Shown: positions 6,879 to 15,843, counted from the stretch's first letter. The stretch: DNA of 20,456 nucleotides from SZUA-229 sp041589175 (GCA_041589175.1 JBFHWF010000040.1:1-20456), one strand, 5' to 3'. Numbers and translations are program-made. Notes: a model not told the origin generated them from the sequence alone.

Positions 6879-9476
6879 TCAGGCAGCGGCTTCGGAACTA
6901 CTGCCCCTGCTGAAGTTTAGCTCATCACCATCCACATCAACTTCGATACGATCACCCGGCATAAAATCACCCTGCAACAGGCGTTGTGCCAGTGAGTTTT
7001 CCAGGCTCTGCTGAATCGCCCGCTTCAGAGGACGCGCCCCATACACCGGGTCGAAGCCCGCTTCGCCCAGCTTATCCAGCGCCGCCTCACTGAGATGAAG
7101 ATCCATATCCTTATCCTGCAGTCGACGACGCAGGTATTCGATCTGGATCGAAGTGATCGAGCGAATTTGCTCGCGACCCAGCGGGTGAAACACCACCGAC
7201 TCATCGACGCGGTTGATAAACTCGGGACGGAAGTGCGTACCAACAATTTCCATCACCGCCGCCTTCATGCCTTCGAAGTCACCCTTCTCGGAGTATTCCT
7301 GAATCTGCTGTGAGCCCAGATTCGAAGTCATTACGATAACCGTGTTACGGAAATCCACGGTACGTCCCTGACCATCGGTCAGGCGACCATCATCCAGCAC
7401 CTGCAACAGTACGTTGAATACATCCGGGTGAGCTTTTTCCACCTCATCCAGCAAAATCACCGAATAAGGCTTACGACGCACGGCTTCGGTCAGGTAACCG
7501 CCTTCCTCGTAGCCGACATAACCCGGAGGTGCGCCGATCAGACGAGCCACCGAGTGTTTCTCCATGAACTCCGACATATCGATACGCACCATCGCTTCCT
7601 CGGTATCGAACAGGAAGCTGGCCAGCGCCTTGGTAAGTTCGGTTTTACCGACACCGGTTGGACCAAGAAACAGGAAGGAGCCGTTCGGACGATTCGGATC
7701 AGCGAGGCCGGCTCGCGAGCGACGAATCGCATTGGACACCGCAGCAACGGCATCCCGCTGACCAACCACGCGCTTGCCAATCTCGTCTTCCATGCGCAGC
7801 AGTTTTTCCTTTTCACCTTCCATCATCTTGGCAACCGGAATGCCGGTTGAACGGGAAACCACCTCGGCGATTTCCTCCTCGGTCACTCGGTTACGCAGTA
7901 ATGTCATTTCCTGCATTTCAACCTGGGATGCCATATCCAGCTGTTTTTCCAGCTCGGGAATACGGCCGTACTGAAGTTCCGACATACGCGCCAGGTCATT
8001 GGCGCGACGCGCGGTTTCCAGTTCCAGACGCGCCTGTTCCAGCTGTTCCTTGATACTTGCTGTACCATGTAAAGCCGCTTTTTCAGACGTCCAAACTTCA
8101 TCCAGCTCCTGGAACTCCTGTTCCAGCTTGTCGATTTCTTCCTGCAATTTTAACAGACGCTCTTTCGACGCCTTGTCGTCTTCTTTCGTTAAGGCTTCAC
8201 GCTCGATTTTTAACTGGATCAAACGACGTTCAAGGCGGTCCATCGCTTCCGGCTTGGAATCGATTTCCATACGAATACGGCTGGCTGCCTCGTCGATTAA
8301 ATCAATCGCCTTATCCGGCAACTGACGATCGGTGACATAACGATGGGAAAGCGTTGCTGCAGACACGATCGCCGGGTCAGTAATATCAACACCGTGATGG
8401 ACTTCGTAGCGTTCTTTCAGACCACGCAAAATCGCAATGGTATCCTCCACACTGGGTTCATCAACCAGCACTTTCTGGAAGCGGCGCTCCAGAGCAGCAT
8501 CTTTCTCGATGTACTGGCGATACTCATCTAGCGTGGTTGCACCGACACAATGTAATTCGCCACGTGCAAGTGCAGGCTTGAGCATATTACCGGCGTCCAT
8601 GGCACCTTCGGATTTACCCGCGCCCACCATGGTATGAATTTCGTCAATAAACAGGATGATCTGACCTTCCTGCTTGGCAAGATCATTGAGTACAGCCTTT
8701 AAACGCTCTTCGAATTCACCGCGGAATTTCGCACCGGCAATCAATGCACCCATATCCAGCGACAGTAACCGTTTATTACGTAAACCATCAGGCACTTCGC
8801 CATTCACGATGCGCTGAGCAAGACCTTCAACAATCGCAGTTTTACCAACACCCGGCTCACCAATTAATACGGGATTATTTTTGGTTCGGCGTTGCAGTAC
8901 CTGCACGGTGCGCCGAATTTCTTCATCACGACCAATCACCGGGTCCAGCTTGCCCTGTTCCGCACGCTCGGTTAAATCGATGGTGTATTTTTCCAGCGCC
9001 TGGCGTTGATCTTCCGCATTTGGGTCATTCACACTCTGCCCACCACGAACCTTATTAATAGATTCTTCCAGGGATTTTTTATCGGCGCCAAATTCACGTA
9101 GTAAATCACCGATGCGTGATTTGTCCTCAAGGCAGGCCAGCACAAACAGTTCACTGGAGATGTAGTCATCTTTGCGTTTCTGTGCCAGCTTGTCACAGAC
9201 ATTCAGCACACGACCGAGATCGTTCGACAGGTGCACATCGCCCGCATTACCTTCTATCTGCGGAAGGCGCTCAAGCTCTTCCCCAAGCTTCGAGCGCAGG
9301 CCATTGACATTGACCTGACTCATCGTCAGTAGATGGCGTACCGAACCACCATCCTGATCGAGCAGTGCCAGCATCAGGTGAACCGGTTCAATAAACTGGT
9401 GATCACGCCCAACGGCCAGGGACTGGGCTTCGGAAAGCGCCAGCTGGAATTTACTGGTTAATCTATCCATTCGCAT
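6879..9476 (-). CDS. clpB: ATP-dependent disaggregase ClpB
   Basis: ClpB is a hexameric AAA+ chaperone that, with DnaK, threads polypeptides out of aggregates after heat stress. The 865 residues match the usual 857. The order of parts is the N-terminal Clp repeat domain (about 1-145), a first AAA+ domain with Walker A GEPGVGKT at 206-213, the coiled middle domain with its long Glu/Lys/Leu helices (about 410-530), and a second AAA+ domain with Walker A GPTGVGKT near residue 605. The C-terminal D2-small segment is present (PVYGARPLKRAIQ). The ATG ending 9476 is preferred over the one two codons later because GAGG stands 7 bases before it. It has its own heat-shock-type promoter and a strong terminator. 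Confidence 0.98.
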   Translation of the reverse strand: MRMDRLTSKFQLALSEAQSLAVGRDHQFIEPVHLMLALLDQDGGSVRHLLTMSQVNVNGLRSKLGEELERLPQIEGNAGDVHLSNDLGRVLNVCDKLAQKRKDDYISSELFVLACLEDKSRIGDLLREFGADKKSLEESINKVRGGQSVNDPNAEDQRQALEKYTIDLTERAEQGKLDPVIGRDEEIRRTVQVLQRRTKNNPVLIGEPGVGKTAIVEGLAQRIVNGEVPDGLRNKRLLSLDMGALIAGAKFRGEFEERLKAVLNDLAKQEGQIILFIDEIHTMVGAGKSEGAMDAGNMLKPALARGELHCVGATTLDEYRQYIEKDAALERRFQKVLVDEPSVEDTIAILRGLKERYEVHHGVDITDPAIVSAATLSHRYVTDRQLPDKAIDLIDEAASRIRMEIDSKPEAMDRLERRLIQLKIEREALTKEDDKASKERLLKLQEEIDKLEQEFQELDEVWTSEKAALHGTASIKEQLEQARLELETARRANDLARMSELQYGRIPELEKQLDMASQVEMQEMTLLRNRVTEEEIAEVVSRSTGIPVAKMMEGEKEKLLRMEDEIGKRVVGQRDAVAAVSNAIRRSRAGLADPNRPNGSFLFLGPTGVGKTELTKALASFLFDTEEAMVRIDMSEFMEKHSVARLIGAPPGYVGYEEGGYLTEAVRRKPYSVILLDEVEKAHPDVFNVLLQVLDDGRLTDGQGRTVDFRNTVIVMTSNLGSQQIQEYSEKGDFEGMKAAVMEIVGTHFRPEFINRVDESVVFHPLGREQIRSITSIQIEYLRRRLQDKDMDLHLSEAALDKLGEAGFDPVYGARPLKRAIQQSLENSLAQRLLQGDFMPGDRIEVDVDGDELNFSRGSSSEAAA

Positions 9477-9511
9477 GGCATAGCCTCGTATCTGAAATTC
9501 TATTAGCTATC

Positions 9512-9540
9512 AGATAGGGGTTAATACCGACGAATTCAAG
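9512..9540 (-). promoter_or_regulatory. Sigma-32 (heat-shock) type promoter of clpB
   Basis: Read on the minus strand, CTTGAA (9540-9535) is followed by 14 bases and then CCCCTATCT (9520-9512), close to the RpoH consensus CTTGAA-N(11-16)-CCCCATNT. Predicted transcription begins near 9505, about 30 bases upstream of the ATG. It is consistent with the known heat-shock control of clpB, and lies in the 123-base gap behind the GGDEF-EAL gene. Confidence 0.85.
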
Positions 9541-9599
9541 TCATAATGGCAGGGTTATTACGGATGGCGCATATAGCCTTGATACAGCGCAATCGAGAT

Positions 9600-12017
9600 C
9601 TATCTGGAAAAGCGCTCCAGCAGCTCGTCAGCTAACATCGGTTTACCCGTCAGGTAGCCCTGAGCAATATCGCAATTATTCTGATACAGGAAGTCCCAGT
9701 GCTCTTGCGAAGAAACCCCCTCGGCAACCACTTTGAGCCCCATCTTGTGAGCCATCGCAATTACCGCTGCAGCGATTTCCATATCATCCTTGTCTTCTGG
9801 TATTTCCTGGATAAAGGTCTTGTCGATTTTCAGCGTATCCAGCGGTAACCGCTTGAGGTAATTTAGCGATGAATAACCCGTACCAAAATCATCGATGGTC
9901 ACCGAGATACCCAGCGCCTTGATCTGGTCGAGTAAATTCACCGCACGGTCAATCTGTTCCATCAGCGTCGTTTCGGTAATTTCAAGATCCAGTTCTACGG
10001 CCTTAAAATCGGTTTCCGCCAGCGCATTCTGAATGGTGTCAATCAGTTCTGGATCACGGAACTGGCGTGTCGACAGATTCACCGCAAGCTCCAGACCCGG
10101 CAAGCCTTTAAGTTGCAACCCTCGTACTTCCTTGCAGGCATTTCGCAACACCCACTTACCCAGCTTCACCATGAGCCCGGCGGTTTCTGCAATGGGAATA
10201 AAATACTCGGGAGATAATTCACCCTTGGCAGGATGATTCCAGCGCAACAGCGCCTCAACACCCACTAGTTGTTCATCTTCCAGTGAACACTTGGGTTGAT
10301 ACATCAGATAAAGCTCATCGTTATCTATGGCTCGACGCAGATCATTTTCGATAATCAGATGATCCACAATCTGCGCGTTCATTTCTTCGGTAAAGAACTG
10401 ATAATTATTTCGCCCGGATGACTTGGCCTTGTACATCGCCATGTCGGCATTCTTTAACAGGATATCTGCGTTCAGGCTATCGGCTGGCGCCAGCGTAATA
10501 CCAATACTGGGTGTAATCAGAATTTCATTTTTTAACAGCTGTACCGGTTGCGCCATGGTTTCCATAATCTTTCGCGCCACAGCAGACGCACCCGACATAC
10601 CATCGATATCGGTCAGCAGAATAACAAATTCATCGCCACCCATACGTGCTACGGTATCCTGATGTCGCACACACTGACGTAGCGATTCTGCCACTTTCAT
10701 TAACAGGGCATCACCTACATCGTGCCCCATAGAGTCATTAATACGTTTGAATTCATCCAGATCGAGATAGAGTAATGCGGCACTGCTACCAGAACGTTGC
10801 AGCCCTTTTAATACCTGTTCGAGACGGTCGCGAAACAGAACACGATTTGCCAGCCCGGTGAGGCTATCCACATAAGCCAGTTCTTCCATGCGCATGCGCG
10901 CTTCTTTCAGTTGCGAGATGTCTTCACACACGGTGACGAAATGGCTGATCTGATTTTTTTCATCACTGATCGATGACACTGACATCAGCACCCAGATGCA
11001 TTCGCCATTCTTTTTACGCAGCTGAATTTCACCCTGCCACTCACTACCCGAACTAATATTTGCCCATAGATCTGATAACATTTCCATGTCGATATCATCG
11101 GGACGGAAAATACGTGCGTTCTGACCAATCAGCTCATCCTTGCTGTACTCGGAAATGCTGCAGAGTTTTGGATTCACATACTCGATCTGTGCATCCTGGT
11201 TACTGATCATCACCATCGAACCACTCTGCTCAATAGCCGAGGATAACATTTTCAGTTTCAGCTGCTGGCTTCGGATGTCACTCAGATCCTTAATACCTTC
11301 AACCATGCCATCGTAGACACCCTGATAATCCAGCAGGCCCGCAGACTCAACCTGGATCGGTACATTCTGGCCGTCTTTATGGAGTAGCTCGAGTTCGTAA
11401 AAACCAGGCTTGTTTTTTTTACGCTCGTTAATCTGCTGTTTGAGTAGCGACTGGTTCTGTTGATCAACAAAATCCATCACCGAGCGCCCCAGCATTTCGT
11501 CGACCTGGTAACCGAGCATCTCGCACAAGGCGGGATTGATAAACTGGATATTGTTATAACGATCAACTACCCAGATACCTTCATTGAGGTTTTCGACGAT
11601 ACGCTTATAACGGTTTTCACTGTTCTGCAGGTCACGCATGACGGTAAAGACATGACGCGCCCAGCCCGCTTCATCACGCTTGATGACGGTGGCCATCACT
11701 TCCACATCGAGCCAGTCACCCCGTTTATTCTGCACACGAAAACTGCAATTGAGTTTTTTCAGATCTCCGGAATAGAGTTTATTGAACAGACTGATGACAC
11801 GCGCATGATCATTGGGATGAATCTGCTGGCCCCACCAGCTCTGAAAGATTTCGGCAGGCGGGATATCCTGTGGGCGATAACCCAGAATCTGCGCCCAGCT
11901 ATTACTAAAATTAATGCTGGGTGTGGGTGGAAGACAATAGTCGCACAGGCCAATATTGCACAGGCTTATCGCCAGTGCATTAGATTGCTGTGCATCCAGA
12001 TTTAATCCTGCTGTCAT
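9600..12017 (-). CDS. PAS-PAS-PAS-GGDEF-EAL c-di-GMP turnover protein
   Basis: This 805-residue soluble protein should make and/or break the second messenger c-di-GMP. Domains in order are three PAS sensory domains (about 20-130, 135-245 and 255-370), GGDEF (about 380-540) and EAL (about 550-800). There is no membrane segment or signal peptide. The GGDEF motif (460-464) is intact, and RHQD at 451-454 stands exactly five residues before it, so the product-feedback I-site is present. The EAL domain keeps EALLRW (587-592), NLS, DDFGTG with Asp 709 and 710, KID, AEG and CDIAQGY, but reads AEGVS where AEGVE is usual. Net activity cannot be told from sequence. The gap to def is 75 bases, and an AGGA site precedes the ATG. 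The gene lies between def and clpB. Confidence 0.93.
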   Translation of the reverse strand: MTAGLNLDAQQSNALAISLCNIGLCDYCLPPTPSINFSNSWAQILGYRPQDIPPAEIFQSWWGQQIHPNDHARVISLFNKLYSGDLKKLNCSFRVQNKRGDWLDVEVMATVIKRDEAGWARHVFTVMRDLQNSENRYKRIVENLNEGIWVVDRYNNIQFINPALCEMLGYQVDEMLGRSVMDFVDQQNQSLLKQQINERKKNKPGFYELELLHKDGQNVPIQVESAGLLDYQGVYDGMVEGIKDLSDIRSQQLKLKMLSSAIEQSGSMVMISNQDAQIEYVNPKLCSISEYSKDELIGQNARIFRPDDIDMEMLSDLWANISSGSEWQGEIQLRKKNGECIWVLMSVSSISDEKNQISHFVTVCEDISQLKEARMRMEELAYVDSLTGLANRVLFRDRLEQVLKGLQRSGSSAALLYLDLDEFKRINDSMGHDVGDALLMKVAESLRQCVRHQDTVARMGGDEFVILLTDIDGMSGASAVARKIMETMAQPVQLLKNEILITPSIGITLAPADSLNADILLKNADMAMYKAKSSGRNNYQFFTEEMNAQIVDHLIIENDLRRAIDNDELYLMYQPKCSLEDEQLVGVEALLRWNHPAKGELSPEYFIPIAETAGLMVKLGKWVLRNACKEVRGLQLKGLPGLELAVNLSTRQFRDPELIDTIQNALAETDFKAVELDLEITETTLMEQIDRAVNLLDQIKALGISVTIDDFGTGYSSLNYLKRLPLDTLKIDKTFIQEIPEDKDDMEIAAAVIAMAHKMGLKVVAEGVSSQEHWDFLYQNNCDIAQGYLTGKPMLADELLERFSR

Positions 12018-12092
12018 AAATGATCATCCTAAACTATTGAGATAATAGTAGATGATTATTCATGTAATGTCACAAAAAAATGCCATATCTTG

Positions 12093-12590
12093 TTATTTTT
12101 TATAGTTTTTCCGTTTAAATAAATCACTTCTACGACTTACCAGACGATCCAGAAACAGCAGACCATCGAGATGATCAAGCTCATGCTGGATCGCCCTGGC
12201 CTCAAAGCCACTGGCCGTGATTTCATGACGTTCTCCCTGTGGATCCAGGAAATTCAGCTGAATCTGCTCAGCACGAATCACATTGCCGGTAAAATCCGGT
12301 ACTGACAGGCAGCCTTCCCGCCCCATTGCCATACCGTCCCACTCGGTGATTTCCGGGTTAATCATAATCATATGACCATGATTATCCACCGGCTTTTTCA
12401 TCCCCGAAACATCCACGATCACCACACGCTGAAACACGCCCACCTGAGGCGCGGCAATACCTACCGCACCGGGACCGGCAAGACGCGCCTGTTCCAGCTC
12501 ATGAATAAAGGCGGTTAACTCAGTATCAATCGCCTCGATAGAATCGGAAACCTGTTTGAGGCGCTCATCGGGATAAACCAGAATATCCAT
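12093..12590 (-). CDS. def: Peptide deformylase
   Basis: Peptide deformylase removes the formyl group from the N-terminal methionine of new proteins, as a metal (Fe2+ or Zn2+) hydrolase. The 165-residue length is usual (169 in E. coli). Motif 1 appears as AVGIAAPQ (42-49), with Ala where the first Gly of GxGxAAxQ normally stands; motif 2 is EGCLS (92-96), supplying the Cys ligand; motif 3 is QHELDH (135-140), giving the two His ligands and catalytic Glu. The basic C-terminus (FKRKNYKK) is exposed in many relatives. The gene is not beside fmt, so it may be a second deformylase gene rather than the main one. AGGTGG directly overlaps the stop of the preceding gene, 3 bases before the ATG region begins, suggesting coupled translation. 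Confidence 0.93.
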   Translation of the reverse strand: MDILVYPDERLKQVSDSIEAIDTELTAFIHELEQARLAGPGAVGIAAPQVGVFQRVVIVDVSGMKKPVDNHGHMIMINPEITEWDGMAMGREGCLSVPDFTGNVIRAEQIQLNFLDPQGERHEITASGFEARAIQHELDHLDGLLFLDRLVSRRSDLFKRKNYKK

Positions 12591-12598
12591 GGGACCAC

Positions 12599-13111
12599 CT
12601 ATGCACGCAAGGTGCTTATCTCGTCGATATTCACTTCTATCGTCGAATCCAGGTTTTCAACGGCACGCTGTAACGCCTCGATACCTTCGCCAGCTACACC
12701 CTCCAGACTCATCACATAAATCGGGTGCTGTGGGTCTCCCCCCATATCACTTTCCAGATCAGTAATATTCAGCCCCGCTTCTGCCAGCGCACCGGCAACC
12801 TGGGCGACGATACCGCTACGATCCGCACCATATACGGTAACCTGCACATCAGGGTCGACCGCAGGCTGGTCAGAGGTGACATCTTCATCCAGGTGTAAGT
12901 GCAGGCTAAGCCGCTGGCACACCTCTGCCAGTACTCCCCGCAGGTCGGTTTCTGCCGCATGAGACACCCGCAGCATAATGGCGAAGTTATCCCCCAGCCG
13001 CATCATTGAAGCCTGCCCCAGGTTACAACCCGCATCAAACAGGGCACCGCTAACAGCCGCAACAATGCCCGGCTGATCAGCACCCACCAGGGTGAGAATT
13101 GACCATTTCAT
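12599..13111 (-). CDS. Tandem ACT-domain protein (GcvR-like)
   Basis: This is a 170-residue protein made of two ACT domains, about residues 3-75 and 90-165. Each opens with the family signature of a beta strand followed by ADQPGIVA or ADRSGIVAQ. The arrangement matches the glycine cleavage regulator GcvR family, where GcvR restrains GcvA, but many such tandem ACT proteins have unknown ligands, so I do not assign the symbol. No DNA-binding domain is present. It lies 38 bases downstream of pgeF and 8 bases upstream of def on the same strand, so it is probably cotranscribed with both. The GGGA-type ribosome-binding site is moderate. Confidence 0.8.
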   Translation of the reverse strand: MKWSILTLVGADQPGIVAAVSGALFDAGCNLGQASMMRLGDNFAIMLRVSHAAETDLRGVLAEVCQRLSLHLHLDEDVTSDQPAVDPDVQVTVYGADRSGIVAQVAGALAEAGLNITDLESDMGGDPQHPIYVMSLEGVAGEGIEALQRAVENLDSTIEVNIDEISTLRA

Positions 13112-13149
13112 AGTGATTTTCCCGTAAATTATGAATATGTCGTTTATTT

Positions 13150-13899
13150 TTATGTTTTTTCAAGCCAGATCAGGCTGGCCTGACGACCTGTTTTACCATC
13201 TCGTCGAAACGAAAAAAACTGATCTGCATCAGTAAAGGTACAATACCCGCCACCATACACGTCTTCAACACCCAGACGTAGCAGTCGCAGGCGAGCCAGT
13301 TGATAGAGATCGGCAAGGTAGTGCCCCGCACGTGTTTCACGGAATGCGCTGGCCGCGCCGGGCATATCAGACACAAAAGCGGTACGGACTTCGTCTCCCA
13401 CTTCGAAGGCCTTCGGCCCTATGGCAGGCCCTAGCCACACCAGCAGGTCCTGGGGCGGTCGCTGGAGTGCGCCGACGCTGGATTCGATAACACCCGCCGC
13501 CAGCCCACGCCAGCCCGCATGCGCGGCGGCCACGCGCTCACCCTGACGGTCGCAGATCAGTACCGGCAGGCAGTCCGCTGTCATCACCGCGCACACCACG
13601 CCGGGCTGATCACTAAAGCTGGCATCACAGGCAGGCGTAGAAGTACTGCACTGGCTGGCATCAACGACACGGTCACCATGAACCTGCTCCAGCCACAAAG
13701 GCTCCGCAGGCAGTGACGCATGCGTTTTCAGGTGCTGCCGGTTACTCGCCACCTGGGCGGCATCATCTTCCACATGCAGGGCCAGATTCAGGCTGTTATA
13801 CGGACCTTGACTAAAGCCACCTCTGCGCGTGGTCGAGATGGCCCGAACCATAGCAGGCGCTGGCCAGTCGGGAATAATTATGCCCGGCTCAGTACTCAT
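13150..13899 (-). CDS. pgeF: Purine nucleoside phosphorylase-like YfiH/PgeF (laccase-domain) protein
   Basis: This member of the YfiH/LACC1 family has been described variously as a polyphenol oxidase, a purine nucleoside-processing enzyme and a peptidoglycan editing factor that removes wrong residues from cell-wall precursors. With the chosen start it is 249 residues (E. coli 243). The conserved metal-site residues are visible: His 74 in EQVHG, Cys 110 in TADCLPVL and His 127 in AHAGWRGL. The open frame begins at 13938, but those 13 extra residues lie inside rluD and have no ribosome-binding site. The ATG at 13899 has GAG 7 bases before it and overlaps the rluD stop by 11 bases. The rluD-pgeF order is common in gammaproteobacteria. 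Confidence 0.9.
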   Translation of the reverse strand: MSTEPGIIIPDWPAPAMVRAISTTRRGGFSQGPYNSLNLALHVEDDAAQVASNRQHLKTHASLPAEPLWLEQVHGDRVVDASQCSTSTPACDASFSDQPGVVCAVMTADCLPVLICDRQGERVAAAHAGWRGLAAGVIESSVGALQRPPQDLLVWLGPAIGPKAFEVGDEVRTAFVSDMPGAASAFRETRAGHYLADLYQLARLRLLRLGVEDVYGGGYCTFTDADQFFSFRRDGKTGRQASLIWLEKT

Positions 13900-14932
13900 C
13901 GGTGAACTCATCGGAGAACATGTCGAGAAAATCTTCATATTCTGTCTGCTGGTACTCCCGGTTCACATCCGCCTCCAGCACCGCGATTAACTGTTTCATA
14001 TCCTCAGGTAAGGGCACTTTCCAGTGCATCTCCTTTCCCGTTATCGGATGCACCAGCCCCAGTTTATGGGCATGCAGCGCCTGCCGCTTGAAATTACGCA
14101 GGGCCTGCTTGAGTTCATCATTACTTCCCGCGGGGATCTGCAGGCGCCCACCATAGGTCTGATCACCCACCAGTGGGTGTTTTACATAGGCCATATGCAC
14201 TCGTATCTGGTGAGTACGGCCAGTTTCCAGGTTGACGCGGATACGGGTATGACCACGATAGCGGTCGAGTACGCGAAAATGAGTGATTGCCTCCTTGCCT
14301 TCGGGCTTGACCGCCATTCTCTTACGATCACGGCCATGACGACCAATTGGCATATTGATGGTTCGCCCGGCGGTTAGCGTACCAAATGCAATCGCCTGAT
14401 ATTCACGATGTACCGTACGTGCCTGTAATTGCTCGACCAGTGACTTGTGGGCCTTTAGATTACGCGCCACCACCAGCAGGCCTGATGTGTCCTTGTCAAG
14501 CCGATGAACGATACCGGAACGGGGCACTTCGTGCAGGTGCTCATCATAGTAAAGCAGGCCATTCTGCAGGGTGTCCCGGCTGTGCCCGGCTGCGGGATGA
14601 ACAACCATACCTACTGGCTTGTTGATGACCAGAATGTCTTCGTCTTCATAGACAATATCCAGTGGAATATCCTGAGCCTCAACATGCTCGTCCAGATTAT
14701 CATGCTCAATATGCAGCTCCAGCTGCTCACCGCCGATCAGCTTTTCCCGGGGCCGGGGCTGTTGACCGTCGATCAGTACACGCCCGGCCTTAATCCACTG
14801 TTGCAGGCGGCTGCGCGAATAATCCGGGAACATTTGCACCAGTACCGCGTCTAAGCGTTGTGCTGCATATTCCAGCGGGATCGTGCATTTGATGATTTCA
14901 CCAGCAGATTCACTGGAATTTTCAGCGGACAT
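13889..14932 (-). CDS. rluD: 23S rRNA pseudouridine synthase RluD
   Basis: RluD isomerises uridines 1911, 1915 and 1917 of 23S rRNA (E. coli numbering, helix 69) to pseudouridine, which supports ribosome assembly and termination. The 347 residues carry an N-terminal S4 RNA-binding domain (about 18-80, with RLDAVLVQMFPDYSRSRLQQWIKAG in the family pattern) and the RluA-type catalytic core. The signature HRLDKDTSG gives the catalytic Asp 146. VNLETGRTHQIRVH and HPLVGDQTYGG follow in the usual order. An acidic C-terminal tail rich in Glu, Asp and Tyr extends past the core. It is divergent from bamD and heads a minus-strand run. Confidence 0.95.
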   Translation of the reverse strand: MSAENSSESAGEIIKCTIPLEYAAQRLDAVLVQMFPDYSRSRLQQWIKAGRVLIDGQQPRPREKLIGGEQLELHIEHDNLDEHVEAQDIPLDIVYEDEDILVINKPVGMVVHPAAGHSRDTLQNGLLYYDEHLHEVPRSGIVHRLDKDTSGLLVVARNLKAHKSLVEQLQARTVHREYQAIAFGTLTAGRTINMPIGRHGRDRKRMAVKPEGKEAITHFRVLDRYRGHTRIRVNLETGRTHQIRVHMAYVKHPLVGDQTYGGRLQIPAGSNDELKQALRNFKRQALHAHKLGLVHPITGKEMHWKVPLPEDMKQLIAVLEADVNREYQQTEYEDFLDMFSDEFTDEY

Positions 14933-14953
14933 GTAAGACTTCTCTAGTATAAT
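14926..14953 (+). promoter_or_regulatory. Probable sigma-70-type promoter of bamD
   Basis: CGGACA (14926-14931, four of six -35 bases) stands 16 bases ahead of a perfect TATAAT (14948-14953). Transcription would start near 14960, about 28 bases before the bamD ATG. The -35 box overlaps the rluD start codon. The same bases on the minus strand give TATACT (14951-14946), a possible -10 for rluD, but no -35 is recognisable for it. Confidence 0.5.
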
Positions 14954-14987
14954 GGGGTCTGTTTTAGCGTTATAACTGACACAAACT

Positions 14988-15788
14988 ATGTTGCGACTGT
15001 TTTCTATCTCTATTTTATCTCTGTTTCTAATCGCTTGCAGCGATGGGGTTAAAAAAGACCCTTATGCAGGCTGGACAGCCGATGACTTTTACGAGGAAGC
15101 CACCCTCGCCCTGCGTGCGGCCGAGTTTGAAACGGCCATCAAGCACCTGGAAAACCTCGAGGCTCGCTTCCCGTTCAGCCCCTATGCCCGTCAGGCACAG
15201 CTGGATGTTGCCTATGCCTATTACCGTTTCGAAGAACCCGAATCGGCAATTGCGGCAGCGGACCGATTTATCCGCCTCAACCCCCGCGATGAACACGTTG
15301 ACTATGCCTGGTATCTCAAAGGTCGAGCCGACTTTACCCGGGGACGCGGCTTTCTGGACGATTACTTCCCTCGGGATATGGCCCTGCACGATAACCAGTC
15401 CATGCATGATGCCATGAACAGCTTTTCAACCCTGGTAGAGCGCTACCCGGATAGTCGCTATGCCGTCGACGCCTACCAGCATCTGCTGTTCCTGCGCAAT
15501 AAGCTGGCGGAAGCGGAGCTACACGCAGCGGATTACTACATCCTGCGTAAAGCCTGGTTAGCTGCGGCCAAACGTAGTCAGTATGTTCTGGAAAATTATC
15601 CGACCACCCCCGCCAGTCGCCGGGCACTGAAAATCATGGTTAAGGCCTACCGCAAGCTGGGGCTTGATCAACTGGCCAATGACGCCCAGCTGGTGATTGA
15701 TAGCAATGGCAATCAGGCAGACACACAGATTGCAGCCAATGTATCTGCTCTGCAGAAAGAGGCTCCGCGGCCTGACAGCCTTCAGTAG
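14988..15788 (+). CDS. bamD: Outer membrane assembly lipoprotein BamD
   Basis: BamD is the essential TPR-containing lipoprotein of the BAM complex, which inserts beta-barrel proteins into the outer membrane. The 266-residue precursor (E. coli 245) has a lipobox FLIAC, with the lipidated Cys at residue 17 and Ser at the next position, which favours delivery to the outer membrane. After it come TPR-like helix pairs: DDFYEEATLALRAAEFETAI, LEARFPFSPYARQAQLDVAYAYYRF and PESAIAAADRFIRLNP, read as successive repeats, with the central SMHDAMNSFSTLVERYPDS typical of BamD. The ribosome-binding site is weak. It is divergent from rluD, as in Pseudomonas. Confidence 0.94.
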   Translation: MLRLFSISILSLFLIACSDGVKKDPYAGWTADDFYEEATLALRAAEFETAIKHLENLEARFPFSPYARQAQLDVAYAYYRFEEPESAIAAADRFIRLNPRDEHVDYAWYLKGRADFTRGRGFLDDYFPRDMALHDNQSMHDAMNSFSTLVERYPDSRYAVDAYQHLLFLRNKLAEAELHAADYYILRKAWLAAAKRSQYVLENYPTTPASRRALKIMVKAYRKLGLDQLANDAQLVIDSNGNQADTQIAANVSALQKEAPRPDSLQ

Positions 15789-15810
15789 CATCTATTCCCA
15801 TTAATAGACA

Positions 15811-15843
15811 ACAGGCGAATTCCCTCTCGCGGATTTCGCCTGT
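15811..15843 (+). terminator. Hairpin beyond bamD
   Basis: ACAGGCGAA (15811-15819) pairs perfectly with TTCGCCTGT (15835-15843) around a 15-base loop, 22 bases after the bamD stop. No T-run follows on either strand, so it is a candidate transcript end or stability hairpin rather than a classical terminator. A further small palindrome, CAGTTA-TGG-TAACTG, is at 15881-15895, between bamD and the convergent glnB. Confidence 0.4.

Noticed and set aside
7428..7850. 140-codon plus-strand open frame opposite clpB
   Set aside because: It is antisense to the highly conserved second AAA+ domain of ClpB and its composition follows that gene.
11460..12005. 181-codon plus-strand open frame opposite the PAS region
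   Set aside because: It is antisense to a clearly coding PAS-GGDEF-EAL gene and has no recognisable domain.
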